Part shown: positions 1 through 10,241 of the stretch, piece after piece
Layout: each line of letters starts with the position of its first letter
How positions within the stretch are numbered: the first letter of the stretch is position 1
DNA from: Pseudomonas putida
GTDB lineage: Bacteria; Pseudomonadota; Gammaproteobacteria; Pseudomonadales; Pseudomonadaceae
DNA: 64,000 nucleotides
Assembly (NCBI RefSeq): GCF_016406145.1
Contig: NZ_CP066306.1
Location: forward strand, 3,100,001 to 3,164,000
Direction: 5' to 3'
Translations under genes and position numbers: made by a program
Notes under the pieces: generated by a model
Told to the model about the DNA's origin: nothing
What the model saw: the letters and a program-made list of their open reading frames with translations, nothing else
Database searches by the model: none

Positions 1-3000
1 GGTCGAAGTACAGATAGATGACCGGCGTTGTGAACAGGGTCAGCACCTGGCTTACCAGCAAGCCGCCGACCATGACCAGCCCCAGTGGCTGGCGCAACTC
101 TGCACCGGAACCTGTGGCCAGCATCAGCGGTACCGCGCCGAACAGCGCAGCCAGGGTGGTCATCAGGATCGGCCGGAAACGCAGCAGCGCCGCCTGGTAG
201 ATCGCGTCGTGCGGGCTCATGCCTTGATTGCGCTCGGCCTCAAGGGCGAAGTCGATCATCATGATCGCGTTCTTCTTGACGATGCCGATGAGCAGGATGA
301 TGCCGATGATGGCGATCATGCCCAGGTCGTTGCCGCTGAGGATCAACGCCAGCAAGGCACCTACCGCCGCCGACGGCAAGGTCGAGAGGATGGTGATCGG
401 GTGAATGTAGCTCTCGTAAAGCACGCCGAGCACGATGTACATGGTCACCACGGCCGCCAGAATCAGCAGCAAGGTGCTCGACAGGGACGCCTGGAAGGCC
501 TCGGCAGCCCCCTGGAAGCGCGTCTGCACACCGATGGGCATGCCGATCTCCTGCTGAACCTGCTCGATCACCTTGACCGCTTCGCCCAGAGACGCACCAT
601 GCGCCAGGTTGAAAGACATCATTACCGCGGGGAACTGGCCGATGTGTGAAATCGCCAGCTGCGCCTGACGCTGCTCGATGCGCGCCAGTGCCGACAGGCG
701 CACCTGACCACCGTCACTGGCCTTGACGTGGATCGACTCCAGCGCCTGCGGGCCGATGCTTGCTGCATCGCGCGACTGCAGCACCACCCGGTACTGGCTG
801 GCCTGGGTGTAGATGGTCGAAATCTGCCGCTGGCCGAAGGCGTCATACAGGGCGTTGGTGATTTGCGACACATCGATGCCCAGGCGGCTGGCCATGTCAC
901 GGTCGATCACCAGGTACACCTGCAGCCCCTTGTCCTGCAGGTCGCTGGCCACATCCTGCAGTTCCGGCCGCTGTTGCAGGGCGTTGACCAGCTTGCCGCT
1001 CCACTGCGCGAGCAAGTCGGCGTCGGGAGAGGACAGGCTGAACTGGTACTGGGTGCGGCTGACCCGATCCTCGATGCTCAGGTCTTGCACCGGCTGCATG
1101 AACAGGCGGATGCCGACCAGCTTGTCGAGCTGAGGCTGCAAACGGCTGATCACCTCGCCGGCCGTCACGTCGCGCTCGCCGTGGGGTTTGAGGTTGATCA
1201 GCAGGCGACCACTGTTGAGCGTGGCATTGTCACCGTCCACCCCGATGTAGGACGACAGGCTCTGCACAGCCGGATCCTGCAGGATTATCGTACTCAGCGA
1301 CTGCTGGCGCTCGCTCATGGCGGCGAACGAGGTGGACTGCGGGGCTTCGGAGATACCCTGGATCACCCCGGTGTCCTGCACCGGGAAGAAGCCCTTGGGT
1401 ACCACCATGTACAGGAAAACGGTCAGTGCCAGGCTGGCGACCGCCACCAGCAAGGTCAGCGGCTGGTGCCGGAGCACCCATTGCAGGCCACGGCCGTAGT
1501 GCTCGATCAGCCAGTCGATCCAGGCACCACTGGCGCGGTAGAAGCGGCCTTGCTCTTCCTGCTTGGGTTCACGCTTGAGCAGGCGAGCGCACATCATGGG
1601 TGTCAGGGTCAGCGAAACCACCAGGGAAATCAGGATAGCCACCGCCAGCGTGATGGCGAATTCGCGGAACAGCCGGCCCACCACATCGGCCATGAACAGC
1701 AGCGGGATGAGCACGGCAATCAGCGAAAAGGTCAGGGAGATCAGGGTGAAACCGATCTGGCGCGCGCCCTTGAGCGCAGCCTGCATGGGCGTCTCGCCCT
1801 CCTCGATGTGCCGCGAAATGTTCTCCAGCATGACGATGGCGTCATCGACCACAAAACCGGTGGCGATGGTCAGGGCCATCAAAGTCAGGTTGTTGATCGA
1901 GAAGCCGGCCAGGTACATCACGCCGAAGGTGCCGATCAGCGACAGCGGCACGGCAATCGACGGGATGATGGTGGCACTGACGCGGCGCAGGAAGACGAAG
2001 GTCACCATCACCACCAGAACGATGGCGATCAGCAGTTCGTGCTGTACATCCTTGACCGCGGCGCGGATGGTCTGGGTGCGGTCGGTCAACACCGACACCT
2101 CGAGGCCGGCGGGCAGGTTGTCGGTGATCGACGGCAGCAGGTCCTTGATGCGGTCGACCACCTCGATGACATTGGCACCGGGCTGGCGCTGGATGTTCAG
2201 CAGTACCGCCTGGTTCTGGTTGGCCCAGGCAGCGAGGCGTTCGTTCTCGGCTCCGTCGACGATTTCGGCGACGTCCTTCAGGCGCAGCGGCGCACCGTTG
2301 TTGTACGCCAGGATCAGGTTGGCGTACTCCTCGGGGGAACGCAGCTGGTCATTGGCATCGAGCATCGACACCCGGGTCGGGCCATCGAAGTTGCCTTTGG
2401 GCTGGTTGACGTTGGAGGCACCGACCAGGGTACGCACGTCAGCAAGGTTCAGACCATTGGCGGCCAACGCATCGACGTTGACCTTGATGCGCACAGCCTG
2501 GCGCTGGCCACCGGCGATGCTGACCATTCCCACGCCGCCGATCTGCGCGAGCTTCTGTGCCACGCGGGTGTCGACCAGGTCGTTCAGTTTGGGCAGAGGC
2601 ATGGTCTTGCTGGAAATGGCCAGGGTCAACACCGGGGTATCGGCAGGGTTGACCTTGTTGTACACCGGTGGTGCAGGCAGGTCGCTGGGCAACAGGTTGC
2701 TGGCGGCGTTGATCGCAGCCTGTACCTGTTGCTCGGCAACGTCCATGTTCATGTCCAGACTGAAGCGCAGGGTCAGCACCGATGCACCGCCAGAACTGGT
2801 CGATGCCATCTGGGTCAGGCCCGGCATCTGGCCGAACTGGCGCTCGAGCGGCGCGGTCACGGCGCTGGTCATCACCTGCGGGCTGGCCCCCGGATACAGG
2901 GTCATGACCCGGATGGTCGGGTAATCGACCTGCGGCAAGGCCGAAACCGGCAGCAGCTTGTAGGCGATCAGGCCGGCCAGCACGATGGCCAGCATGCTCA

Positions 3001-3046
3001 GCGTGGTGGCGACCGGGCGAAGGATGAACAGGCGCGACAGGTTCAT
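1..3046 (-). CDS. muxB: RND multidrug efflux permease, MuxB/MdtB type (C-terminus cut by window edge)
   Basis: Inner-membrane proton-driven RND transporter that extrudes drugs through a tripartite pump. Reading the minus strand from the ATG at 3046 gives an unbroken frame to base 1, about 1015 residues of a family usually 1030-1045 long. It begins [20 protein letters not shown], has the hydrophobic TM1 and the large periplasmic loops, and carries the conserved segments [21 protein letters not shown] (TM4, paired acidic residues) and [19 protein letters not shown] near the end. Its ATG overlaps the TGA of the membrane fusion gene (ATGA), so the two are translationally coupled. MuxB versus MuxC cannot be separated with certainty, but the order fusion protein then first permease fits muxA-muxB. 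A second permease and an outer-membrane channel gene are expected to the left. Confidence 0.93.
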   Translation of the reverse strand, partial: MNLSRLFILRPVATTLSMLAIVLAGLIAYKLLPVSALPQVDYPTIRVMTLYPGASPQVMTSAVTAPLERQFGQMPGLTQMASTSSGGASVLTLRFSLDMNMDVAEQQVQAAINAASNLLPSDLPAPPVYNKVNPADTPVLTLAISSKTMPLPKLNDLVDTRVAQKLAQIGGVGMVSIAGGQRQAVRIKVNVDALAANGLNLADVRTLVGASNVNQPKGNFDGPTRVSMLDANDQLRSPEEYANLILAYNNGAPLRLKDVAEIVDGAENERLAAWANQNQAVLLNIQRQPGANVIEVVDRIKDLLPSITDNLPAGLEVSVLTDRTQTIRAAVKDVQHELLIAIVLVVMVTFVFLRRVSATIIPSIAVPLSLIGTFGVMYLAGFSINNLTLMALTIATGFVVDDAIVMLENISRHIEEGETPMQAALKGARQIGFTLISLTFSLIAVLIPLLFMADVVGRLFREFAITLAVAILISLVVSLTLTPMMCARLLKREPKQEEQGRFYRASGAWIDWLIEHYGRGLQWVLRHQPLTLLVAVASLALTVFLYMVVPKGFFPVQDTGVIQGISEAPQSTSFAAMSERQQSLSTIILQDPAVQSLSSYIGVDGDNATLNSGRLLINLKPHGERDVTAGEVISRLQPQLDKLVGIRLFMQPVQDLSIEDRVSRTQYQFSLSSPDADLLAQWSGKLVNALQQRPELQDVASDLQDKGLQVYLVIDRDMASRLGIDVSQITNALYDAFGQRQISTIYTQASQYRVVLQSRDAASIGPQALESIHVKASDGGQVRLSALARIEQRQAQLAISHIGQFPAVMMSFNLAHGASLGEAVKVIEQVQQEIGMPIGVQTRFQGAAEAFQASLSSTLLLILAAVVTMYIVLGVLYESYIHPITILSTLPSAAVGALLALILSGNDLGMIAIIGIILLIGIVKKNAIMMIDFALEAERNQGMSPHDAIYQAALLRFRPILMTTLAALFGAVPLMLATGSGAELRQPLGLVMVGGLLVSQVLTLFTTPVIYLYFD

Positions 3047-4335
3047 GCGCCCGCCTTGCCTGCCGTTTCACCGGTCTGGGCCGAGCCTTTGCCGTCCTGC
3101 CCTTGCAGGTGCTGGCCGGGGGTGGTCGGTACTTGCGAGCTGTCTTCGACCACTTCGACCTTGGAACCTTCGCGCAGGCGGTCGGTGCCTTCGAGCACCA
3201 GGCGATCACCGGCCTTGAGTCCTTCAAGGATCACACTGTTCTCACCGTCACTTGGGCCCACCTTGAGCTTGCGCACATTGACCGTGTTGTCGGCAGTGAC
3301 GACATAGGCGAAGGTGCCGTCGTTGCCGAACTGGATGGCCGCCGCCGGGGCCATTACGACCTGCTTGAGGGTGTCGGCCAACAGGCGCACGTTGACGAAC
3401 TGGTTGGGGAACAGCGCCATGTCCTTGTTCTCGAAGCGGCCTTTGAACTTCAGGGTACCGGTGGTGATGTCTATCTGGTTGTCGATGCTGGCCAGCACGC
3501 CAGTGGACTGCAGCTTGCTGTCGCCGCGGTCCCAGGCCTCGACCGGCAGGCTGGCACCGCTGCGGTAACGTTCCAGCACGGTGGTCAGTTCGGTTTCCGG
3601 CAAGGTGAAGGCGACGCTGATCGGTTCGGTCTGGGTGATGACCACCAGCGCGGTAGTGTCATTGGCCGCCACCAGGTTGCCCAGGTCGAGCTGACGCAGG
3701 CCCACCCGGCCACTGATCGGCGCACGGATCTGGGTGAAGTCGAGGTTCAGGCGGGCATCGTTGACCTGAGCCTGATTGGTTTTAACCAGCCCCTGGAACT
3801 GCGCCACCTGGGCTTCGGAGGTATCGAGCGTCTGCTTGGCGATGCTGTCTTCGGCGTACAGGCCTTTATAGCGCGCCAGGTCGACTTGGGCGTTCTTGAG
3901 CTGCGCCCGGTTTTGCGCCAGCGTGCCTTCGGCCTGCTGCAGCGCGATGCGGTAGGAGCGCGGGTCGATCTCGGCCAGCAAGTCGCCAGCCTTGACCTGC
4001 TGGCCCTCCTTGAAGTGGATTTTCACCAGCTCACCGGCAACACGGCTACGCACGTTGACGGTATTGGTCGCGGTGACTGTGCCAAGCGCCTTGTAGTAGA
4101 GCGGAAAGTCGCCCACCCGTGCAGGTTCAACGCGCACTGGCACCGCTTCGGTGGAGCCACCGAAGCCGGGACGGCCCATGCCGATGCCCATGCCCTTGCC
4201 CGGGCGACCCCCGCCCGCTTCTTTTGGGGCAGGCGTTGCAGCGGGCCACAACCACCAGGCCAGCAGGGCCACCAGCAGCAGGATCAGCAGGCCAACGAGC
4301 CAGCGACGAGGGGATCGGGAGACGGAAACTCGCAT
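3043..4335 (-). CDS. muxA: RND efflux membrane fusion protein, MuxA/MdtA type
   Basis: Periplasmic adaptor that links the RND permease to the outer-membrane channel. About 430 residues: a short basic N-terminus followed by one hydrophobic anchor ([19 protein letters not shown]), a Gly/Pro-rich linker, a lipoyl-type half ([20 protein letters not shown]), a coiled-coil hairpin rich in Ala/Gln, the second lipoyl half ([13 protein letters not shown]) and beta-barrel and membrane-proximal domains. A GTG at 4395 would add 20 residues. The ATG at 4335 is preferred because it places the membrane anchor at the usual distance from the start; an AAGG lies about 12 bases upstream. The C-terminus is a polar Gly/Thr/Gln tail. 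Coupled by a 4-base overlap to the permease. Confidence 0.9.
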   Translation of the reverse strand: MRVSVSRSPRRWLVGLLILLLVALLAWWLWPAATPAPKEAGGGRPGKGMGIGMGRPGFGGSTEAVPVRVEPARVGDFPLYYKALGTVTATNTVNVRSRVAGELVKIHFKEGQQVKAGDLLAEIDPRSYRIALQQAEGTLAQNRAQLKNAQVDLARYKGLYAEDSIAKQTLDTSEAQVAQFQGLVKTNQAQVNDARLNLDFTQIRAPISGRVGLRQLDLGNLVAANDTTALVVITQTEPISVAFTLPETELTTVLERYRSGASLPVEAWDRGDSKLQSTGVLASIDNQIDITTGTLKFKGRFENKDMALFPNQFVNVRLLADTLKQVVMAPAAAIQFGNDGTFAYVVTADNTVNVRKLKVGPSDGENSVILEGLKAGDRLVLEGTDRLREGSKVEVVEDSSQVPTTPGQHLQGQDGKGSAQTGETAGKAGA

Positions 4336-4467
4336 GGGTTGAACGAACCTTGTTCGGAATGACGACTTGGGAAGGTGAACGATAAGCACTGGCACTCTTT
4401 TAGCAAAGGCCCTTTACCAGAGGTTTACCTTTGCCTGACGTTGCCAAGAGGCTGAACTTTAAATGAA

Positions 4468-4495
4468 AACGGCCCGGAAAGCGTTCCGGGCCGTT
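4468..4495 (-). terminator. Strong hairpin between tpx and muxA
   Basis: A perfect 12-bp stem (AACGGCCCGGAA / TTCCGGGCCGTT) with a 4-base loop. On the minus strand it is followed by a T-rich run (TTTTCATTT), so it should end the tpx transcript before muxA. Two further short hairpins, an AGGGCCG/CGGCCCT stem near 4596-4613 and GCCAG/CTGGC at 4621-4634, lie between it and the tpx stop. The rest of 4336-4652 holds no gene that I can see; the muxA promoter should be in its left part. Confidence 0.75.
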
Positions 4496-4652
4496 ACAGG
4501 GTGTTGCTTGGAGAGGCAGCGTACTGAAGAGTTCCGATGCCGAAACCGGGGATAAAGGCCTTCGTTACGCTTGATGGCAGTCAGCTAAGCGACTTAGGGC
4601 CGCTTTACGGCCCTGACAAAGCCAGCTGACTGGCATCAGCCCAACACCATCC

Positions 4653-5153
4653 TTACTTCAACACCGCCAATGCCGCGTCATAGTTCGGCTCGTCAGCGAT
4701 TTCGCCTACCAGCTCGCTGTGCAGCACCTTGTCGTTTTCGTCCAGCACTACCACGGCGCGGGCAGCCAGGCCGGCCAGCGGGCCGTCGGCAATAGCAACA
4801 CCGTAGTTTTCGAGGAACTCGCGACCACGCAGGGTCGACAGGTTCTTCACGTTCTCCAGGCCTTCGGCGCCGCAGAAGCGCGCCTGGGCGAACGGCAGGT
4901 CGGCGGAGATGCACAGCACCACGGTGTTGGCCACATCGTTGGCCTGGGCGTTGAACTTGCGCACCGAGGTAGCGCAGGTCGGGGTATCGACACTTGGGAA
5001 GATGTTCAGCACCTTGCGCTTGCCGGCGAAGTCCTTCAGCGACTTGTCGGCCAAACCTTCACCTACCAAGGAAAAGGCCGGAGCCTGGGCACCGGCTTTT
5101 GGCAGCTCGCCGTTGACCTGAACCGGGTTGCCTTTGAGAGTCACTTGAGCCAT
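4653..5153 (-). CDS. tpx: Thiol peroxidase (atypical 2-Cys peroxiredoxin)
   Basis: Reduces hydrogen peroxide and alkyl hydroperoxides using thioredoxin. 166 residues, the normal Tpx length. The peroxidatic cysteine is Cys60 in the motif [14 protein letters not shown] and the resolving cysteine is Cys94 in ARFCGAEG, which is the Tpx-specific spacing. The [12 protein letters not shown] block and the final [17 protein letters not shown] segment are typical. The frame starts at an ATG with an upstream AAGGAT. It stands alone: the next gene upstream ends at a terminator and a hairpin separates it from muxA. It belongs to the cytosolic/periplasmic peroxide defence; no signal peptide is visible here. 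Confidence 0.96.
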   Translation of the reverse strand: MAQVTLKGNPVQVNGELPKAGAQAPAFSLVGEGLADKSLKDFAGKRKVLNIFPSVDTPTCATSVRKFNAQANDVANTVVLCISADLPFAQARFCGAEGLENVKNLSTLRGREFLENYGVAIADGPLAGLAARAVVVLDENDKVLHSELVGEIADEPNYDAALAVLK

Positions 5154-5264
5154 GGACGAAATCCTTATGCGGGGTTTGAAAAGGACACTGAGTTAAGCAT
5201 GAAGGCGACCGGGTGCCTATGGGGCACGGTGAAATTGTTCTATTACCTGACAGTTTTTGTGGAC

Positions 5265-5301
5265 AAAAAAATGTCCGGGTTGCAACAAGCAGCCCGGACA
5301 T
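5265..5301 (-). terminator. Rho-independent terminator of the amino-acid permease gene
   Basis: A 9-bp stem (ATGTCCGGG / CCCGGACAT) with a 13-base loop, followed on the minus strand by six consecutive T residues. It sits about 20 bases after the stop of the permease gene and is a textbook intrinsic terminator. Confidence 0.92.
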
Positions 5302-5321
5302 TTCTCAATGCAATCGATGGA

Positions 5322-6599
5322 TCAGCCCAGCAGGCCGTACACCACAGAAGTCAGCGCAACCAGGCCAACCACCACTACGAAGACGTTGGACAGCGCGCCA
5401 CTGTACTTGCGCATTGATGGCACGCGGCGAATGGCGTACATCGGCATCAGGAACAGCAGCACGGCGATGATCGGGCCGCCCAGCGATTCGATCATGCCCA
5501 GGATGCTCGGGTTCAAAGTGGCGACGATCCAGCACACCACCAGCATCAGCGCGGCAACCACACGGTCCAGCGCCTTGGCGCCAGGGCGTGCGCCGGTCTT
5601 GGCGATGATACCCTTCAGGCCTTCGCTGGCACCGATGTAGTGGCCCAAGAACGACTTGGCGATGGCGATGAAGGCGATCAGCGGCGCGGCGAAAGCGATC
5701 GTCGGGTTGCTGAAGTGATTGGCCAGGTACGACAGGATCGACAGGTTCTGTGCCTTGGCTTCAGCCAATTGAACGCTGTCGAGGGTCAGTACGCAGCTGA
5801 AGACGAAGAACAGCACCATGGCCACCATCAGCAGGTGCGCGCGGGCCAGGATCTGGCCACTGCGCTCGTCGGCGTGTTCGCCATACCGGCGCTTCTGGTC
5901 CACTGCGAAGGCCGAGATGATCGGCGAGTGGTTGAACGAGAACACCATCACCGGGATCGCCAGCCACACGGTGTGCAGGAAAGCCGAACCCGATGGCAAC
6001 TGGGAAGCGCTGTCGAGGATACCACCGGTCCAGTGCGGGACCAGGTAAAGGCCCAGCAGCGCCAGGGCGACGATGAACGGGTACACCAGCAGGCTCATGA
6101 CCCTCACCGTGGCCTGCTCACCGCAGCGCACGATGGCCAGAAGCCCGAGGATCAGCACGAACGACAAAAGCGCCCGCGGCGGCGGGGTCATGTGCAACTG
6201 GTGCTCCATGAAGCTGGTGACCGTATTGGTCAGCGCCACGCTGTAAATGAGCAGGATCGGAAAGATGGCGAAGAAGTACAGCACGGTGATCAGTGCACCG
6301 GCCTTGATGCCGAAATGTTCTTGCACCACGTCGGTGATGTCGCCGCCACTGCGCCCGGACAGGACGAACCGGGTCAGGCCGCGGTGGGCGAAATAGGTCA
6401 TCGGGAAGGCTAGTGCGGCGAGAATCAGCAGCGGCCAGAAACCACCGAGGCCAGCGTTGATCGGCAGGAACAAGGTACCTGCGCCGATGGCAGTGCCAAA
6501 CAGGCCCAGCATCCAGGTCGTGTCATGACGGGACCAGCTGCCAAGGGCAGCTTGGGTCGATTCGAAGCGTTGTTCAACGCTTGGGGCCTGCTCGTTCAT
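5322..6599 (-). CDS. Amino-acid permease, SdaC/HAAAP (serine/threonine transporter) family
   Basis: Proton-coupled amino-acid importer of the inner membrane. 425 residues with about eleven hydrophobic segments, beginning after a polar N-terminus with GLFGTAIGAGTLFLPINAGL, the family's first-helix signature, and containing VFSFNHSPIISAF and LIAFIAIAKSFLGHYIGASEG, both SdaC-like. The longer frame upstream (to 6698) is not membrane-like and lacks a good start; the ATG at 6599 has GGAG about 11 bases upstream. Substrate is not proven: serine/threonine is the family norm, but the position beside the D-lysine genes leaves other amino acids possible. It ends at a strong terminator. Confidence 0.88.
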   Translation of the reverse strand: MNEQAPSVEQRFESTQAALGSWSRHDTTWMLGLFGTAIGAGTLFLPINAGLGGFWPLLILAALAFPMTYFAHRGLTRFVLSGRSGGDITDVVQEHFGIKAGALITVLYFFAIFPILLIYSVALTNTVTSFMEHQLHMTPPPRALLSFVLILGLLAIVRCGEQATVRVMSLLVYPFIVALALLGLYLVPHWTGGILDSASQLPSGSAFLHTVWLAIPVMVFSFNHSPIISAFAVDQKRRYGEHADERSGQILARAHLLMVAMVLFFVFSCVLTLDSVQLAEAKAQNLSILSYLANHFSNPTIAFAAPLIAFIAIAKSFLGHYIGASEGLKGIIAKTGARPGAKALDRVVAALMLVVCWIVATLNPSILGMIESLGGPIIAVLLFLMPMYAIRRVPSMRKYSGALSNVFVVVVGLVALTSVVYGLLG

Positions 6600-6768
6600 T
6601 CCGGGTGCAACTCCACTCGCAAGACTGCAACAGGGCTGGGAGTGGCGAAACAGAGGCTTCGAGCACCCCAACCAGAAAAGAGGGGCGCGATTGTGCACTG
6701 AAACTGGGCGGTTGCGAAGCCCCGCCCGAGGGACGGTTGCACTTGTCTTTACAAGCAGGTTGCACTAT

Positions 6769-6855
6769 GGGGCCGCCTTGCGGCCCTTTCCGACCGGTCC
6801 GGCGCCCCGGCAAGGCCGCTCAGACTTTCGCGAAACCTTGCAGGAGCGGCATCGT
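6769..6855. repeat. Degenerate REP-like hairpin region downstream of amaC
   Basis: Contains the stem GGGCCGC/GCGGCCC and broken copies of the P. putida REP words (GGCCGCTC, TTTCGCGAAA, GGAGCGG). It lies between the convergent-side stop of amaC (6862) and the permease promoter region, where it may serve as amaC's transcript end. No gene is visible in 6600-6861. Confidence 0.45.
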
Positions 6856-6861
6856 GCGGTG

Positions 6862-8058
6862 TTACTTCTGAACGGCAGCGAACGCTTCGGCAACCCGTTG
6901 CAGGTTGGCCGGGCGCAGGCCGGACATGCACACCCGGCCGCTGTCGATCAGGTACACACCGAACTCGTCGCGCAGGCGACGGACCTGCTCGACGCTGAAA
7001 CCTGTGTAGCTGAACATGCCACGCTGGCGCAGGAAGAACTGGAAGTCCTGGCCTGGCAGCAACACGGCCAAAGCATCGACCAGAGCCTGGCGCATATCGA
7101 GGATGCGCTTGCGCATCACTTCGACTTCAGCGGCCCACTGCGCATTCAGCGCAGCATCGCCGAGCACGCCGGCTACCAGCTGTGCGCCGAAGTTGGGCGG
7201 GCTGGAGTAGTTGCGGCGCACAGTCGCCTTAAGCTGGCCAAGCACGCTTTGAGTGGTGTCTTCATCGTCACAGACCACCGACAGGCCCCCTACCCGCTCG
7301 CCATACAGCGAGAAGATCTTCGAGAACGAGTTGCTGACCAGGCACGGTACGCCGGCACGGGCCATTTCGCGGATGGCGTACGCGTCTTCCACCAGACCCT
7401 CGCCGAAGCCCTGGTAGGCGATGTCGAGGAACGGGATCAACTGGCGCGCCTTGACCACTTCCACTACGTGCTGCCACTGCTCCTGGGTAAGATCGGCACC
7501 GGTGGGGTTATGGCAGCAAGGATGCAGCAGCACGACGCTGTTGGCCGGCAGGGCCTGCAAAGTCGCCAGCATGCCATCGAAGTCTACGCCACGGCTGGCC
7601 TGGTCGAAGTACGGATAGCTGTGCACCTTGAACCCTGCACCTTCGAAGATGGCGCGGTGGTTGTCCCAGGTCGGGTTGCTGACCCAGACTTCGGAGGCAG
7701 GGAAGTAACGCTTGAGGAAATCGGCGCCGACCTTGAGCGCGCCGGAGCCGCCGACAGTCTGCACGGTCGCGACGCGCTTGCCGGTGACGGCTGGGTGATC
7801 AGCACCGAACAGCAGCGCCTGGATCGCCTGGCGGTAGCTGGCCAGGCCTTCCATCGGCAGGTACAGCGAAGCCTCGTGGGCCACGCCGGCGATGCGTTTT
7901 TCAACGGCATCCACCGCTTCGAGCTGCGGCACCACGCCGGCCTCATCGTAATAAAGGCCGATACTCAGGTTGACCTTGTCGGCGCGCGGGTCGGCCTTGA
8001 AGGTTTCCATCAACGAGAGAATCGGGTCGCCGGCATAGGCATCGACATGTTTGAACAC
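6862..8058 (-). CDS. amaC: Aromatic/D-lysine aminotransferase AmaC (class I PLP aminotransferase)
   Basis: PLP-dependent transaminase of the tyrB/aspC group. 398 residues, family length. The catalytic lysine is Lys247 in [16 protein letters not shown]. The substrate/PLP contacts HNPTG (183-187), LDIAYQG (211-217) and the carboxylate-binding arginine in MSGLRPAN are all present. In P. putida the orthologue next to dpkA is named amaC and deaminates D-lysine to 2-keto-6-aminocaproate, which cyclises to piperideine-2-carboxylate, the substrate of DpkA. The same fold also accepts aromatic amino acids, so activity could be broad. It has its own upstream region of 130 bases with an inverted repeat, so it need not share dpkA's promoter. 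Confidence 0.9.
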   Translation of the reverse strand: MFKHVDAYAGDPILSLMETFKADPRADKVNLSIGLYYDEAGVVPQLEAVDAVEKRIAGVAHEASLYLPMEGLASYRQAIQALLFGADHPAVTGKRVATVQTVGGSGALKVGADFLKRYFPASEVWVSNPTWDNHRAIFEGAGFKVHSYPYFDQASRGVDFDGMLATLQALPANSVVLLHPCCHNPTGADLTQEQWQHVVEVVKARQLIPFLDIAYQGFGEGLVEDAYAIREMARAGVPCLVSNSFSKIFSLYGERVGGLSVVCDDEDTTQSVLGQLKATVRRNYSSPPNFGAQLVAGVLGDAALNAQWAAEVEVMRKRILDMRQALVDALAVLLPGQDFQFFLRQRGMFSYTGFSVEQVRRLRDEFGVYLIDSGRVCMSGLRPANLQRVAEAFAAVQK

Positions 8059-8140
8059 AGCGTGCAGCTCCTTGAATCAGGACAGTTCGGAAAGGCTCAG
8101 GTGAGGATACCCGGAGTCGGCGGGCAGGAACATCACCTAT

Positions 8141-8170
8141 TGTGCAAGGTTGTCTATGCAAGATTGCACA
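8141..8170. promoter_or_regulatory. Inverted repeat upstream of amaC (candidate operator)
   Basis: TGTGCAA and TTGCACA form a perfect 7-bp inverted repeat separated by 16 bases, with a third ATGCAA word between them, about 80-110 bases before the amaC start and after the dpkA stop. It could be an activator or repressor site for amaC or a transcript hairpin; the sequence alone does not decide. Confidence 0.4.
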
Positions 8171-8188
8171 GCGGGCATTTGCAGCATG

Positions 8189-9214
8189 TCAGCCGGCCAG
8201 CGCCTTGAGCTCCTGCAGCTCAAGCTCAGTCACCGCCACCCCTTCACGTTGCGCAATTTCCCGCTCCCGGTAGCGTCGCTCGCCCGGCATACGCGACAAC
8301 CCCACCGCCTGCATCTGCTCGACCAGCTCCCGGCTGCGCTGCGCAAACCGGTCGCCTTCGGCCTTGCTCGGGTCGATGACGATGATCAACTGCCCGGTCC
8401 ACGGCGTTTTCGCCCCAGGGTGGCTCGCCCAGTCGAATTCCCAGGAGAAATGCCCGCCGGTCAGCGCCGCCGCCAGTAACTCGACCATCATCGACAGTGC
8501 CGAGCCCTTGTGTCCGCCGAAGGGCAGCAGCGCACCGCCCTCCAGAATGGCCCTGGGCTCGGTGGTCGGCTGGCCATCGGCGTCCACGCCCATGCCCTCC
8601 GGCAGCTGCTGTCCAGCCCGCGCAGCAATCTGCACGTCACCATGGGCCATGGCGCTGGTGGCCATGTCAAAAACGATAGGGTCATGCCCCGCACACGGCG
8701 CGGCAAAGGCAATCGGGTTGGTGCCGAACAACGGCTTGCGTGCACCGTGTGGCACGACACAGGTCATGCTGTTGACCACGCTCAGAGCCACCAGGCCCTC
8801 ATCGGCAAACGGCTCGACGTCTGGCCACAGCGCTGCGAAATGGTGGGAGTTGTGAATCGCCAGTACCGCGATGCCGGCACTGCGGGCCTTTTCGACCAGC
8901 ATTGCACGCGCCGCGGCCAAGGCCGGCTGGGCAAAGCCCCCGCCAGCGTCTACCCGAACAAAGCCAGCCGCCACGTCAGCCACCAGCGGTATGGCACAGC
9001 CGTTCACCCAACCGCTGGTCAGGGTCGAGACATAGCCAGGCATACGAAACACCCCGTGGCTATGGGCGCCATCGCGCTGAGCGCTGGCGCAATTGTGGGC
9101 GAGCACGCTGGCCACCGCCGCACTGCAGCCGTGACGCTGGAAGATTGCTTGCAACAACCCCTGCAGTTCGGCAAAAGGCATGCGCACGACAGGGTGGGTG
9201 GAAGGTGCAGACAT
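8189..9214 (-). CDS. dpkA: Delta1-piperideine-2-carboxylate / pyrroline-2-carboxylate reductase
   Basis: NADPH-dependent reductase that converts delta1-piperideine-2-carboxylate to L-pipecolate in D-lysine breakdown. 341 residues of the malate/L-lactate dehydrogenase-like (Ldh_2) family, which has its own fold unlike classical dehydrogenases. Seen: the HSHGVFRMPGY block near residue 52 with the conserved histidine, the NSHHFAALWPDVEPFADEGLVAL segment, the nucleotide-binding GTNPIAFAAP and VFDMATSAMAHGDV segments, and LPFGGHKGSALSMMVELLAAALTGG. The start has AGGAGC just upstream. It is divergent from the RpiR regulator across a 142-base region that holds a perfect operator-like dyad. Confidence 0.93.
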   Translation of the reverse strand: MSAPSTHPVVRMPFAELQGLLQAIFQRHGCSAAVASVLAHNCASAQRDGAHSHGVFRMPGYVSTLTSGWVNGCAIPLVADVAAGFVRVDAGGGFAQPALAAARAMLVEKARSAGIAVLAIHNSHHFAALWPDVEPFADEGLVALSVVNSMTCVVPHGARKPLFGTNPIAFAAPCAGHDPIVFDMATSAMAHGDVQIAARAGQQLPEGMGVDADGQPTTEPRAILEGGALLPFGGHKGSALSMMVELLAAALTGGHFSWEFDWASHPGAKTPWTGQLIIVIDPSKAEGDRFAQRSRELVEQMQAVGLSRMPGERRYREREIAQREGVAVTELELQELKALAG

Positions 9215-9279
9215 CTGAAGCTCCTTTCTTGGAATTGGAATGGCAACAGCGTGGGCCGCGACAAAAACTTTCCCGCATG

Positions 9280-9314
9280 TGACAGCTATCTGTCAAATAT
9301 TGACTCTATGACAG
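9280..9314. promoter_or_regulatory. Candidate RpiR operator between dpkA and rpiR
   Basis: TGACAG-CTAT-CTGTCA is a perfect inverted repeat (9280-9295), followed at 9301 by TGACTC and at 9309 by another TGACAG. The cluster of half-sites sits in the only intergenic region shared by dpkA and the regulator gene and overlaps the likely promoters. Assignment to the adjacent RpiR-type protein is inference from position. Confidence 0.5.
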
Positions 9315-9356
9315 AAAACATTCATTTTCTATTCACGCCTCGCCTGGAGCAACAGC

Positions 9357-10220
9357 ATGAGCCAACCGATCAAACAACGCCTGGAACACAGCCTGCAAGG
9401 CGCGACTGCTTCAGGCCACAAGATCGCCAGCTACATGCTCGCCAATCTCCAGGAATTGCCATTCCAGACCTCGGCCAGCATTGCCGCCAAGCTCGGCGTC
9501 AGCGAATCCAGTGTCGGGCGTTTCTGCCGCTCCCTCGGTTATGCCCATCTCAAGGCGCTCAAGCAAGACCTTCAGAGCGACCTGGGTGATGGCCCATGGC
9601 TGGTGGGAGACCGCCTGCAGGAATACCGCCAGCAGCACGACGACAATACCCGCGCAGGCAGCCTTGAACTGGAAATCGCCGCGCTGGTACGGGTGCACGA
9701 ATACAGCCGCAGCGAGGCCTGGCACATAACCGCCCAGCGCCTGGCAGACAGGCCGCGGGTATTCGTTGCCGGTTTTCAGACCGAGCGTGGTGTGGCCCAG
9801 TGCATGGCCCACCTGCTGCACTACCTGCGCGACGGCGTCCAGGTGGTCGATGGCAGTGCCGGGCACTTCGGCGAGGTGCTGCTCGGGCGCCCGGAAAACA
9901 GCGCGTTGGTGGTGTTCGAGGCACGCCGCTATTCCCGCCATGCCTTGCTGCTGTGCCAGAAGGCACGCCAGGCCGGTATCCCGGTCACGCTGGTGACCGA
10001 CACCTTCTGCGATTGGGCCGATGCCAATGCCGACGAGGTGTTCCGCATCCCCACCGAATTCAATCTGTTCTGGGAGTCCACCTCGGCAATGCTGTCGTGG
10101 GTGCACCTGATGGTCAACGAGGTCTGCAAGAAGCTCGGGCCTGATGTTGAAAAACGTTTGGAAGCGACTGCCGCTCTACATAACGAATTCGTCGGCTACA
10201 CGACGGGAAAACAACAATAG
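9357..10220 (+). CDS. RpiR-family transcriptional regulator (HTH + SIS)
   Basis: Sugar/metabolite-sensing regulator likely controlling D-lysine use. 287 residues. The N-terminal HTH_6 domain (about 1-78) includes the typical SASIAAKLGVSESSVGRFCRSLGY helix-turn-helix. The C-terminal SIS domain (about 120-260) binds a small effector in relatives and here includes RVFVAGFQTERGVAQ and NSALVVFEARRYSRHALLLCQKARQAG. Start ATG is preceded by GGAG. It is the first gene of a rightward series with the ABC importer and amaD, and faces dpkA, so it probably senses a lysine-pathway intermediate. Whether it activates or represses is not visible. Confidence 0.88.
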   Translation: MSQPIKQRLEHSLQGATASGHKIASYMLANLQELPFQTSASIAAKLGVSESSVGRFCRSLGYAHLKALKQDLQSDLGDGPWLVGDRLQEYRQQHDDNTRAGSLELEIAALVRVHEYSRSEAWHITAQRLADRPRVFVAGFQTERGVAQCMAHLLHYLRDGVQVVDGSAGHFGEVLLGRPENSALVVFEARRYSRHALLLCQKARQAGIPVTLVTDTFCDWADANADEVFRIPTEFNLFWESTSAMLSWVHLMVNEVCKKLGPDVEKRLEATAALHNEFVGYTTGKQQ

Positions 10221-10241
10221 CAAGAGTGCAAGAGGTGCGAG

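Noticed and set aside
728..3307. 859-residue plus-strand frame rich in His, Gln and Gly
   Set aside because: It is antisense to the muxB/muxA genes. The minus strand encodes a clear RND permease here, and the frame is a GC-rich mirror artefact.
3103..4362. 419-residue plus-strand frame
   Set aside because: Antisense to muxA; composition (His, Asp, Gln, Val) is typical of reverse-frame shadows in high-GC DNA.
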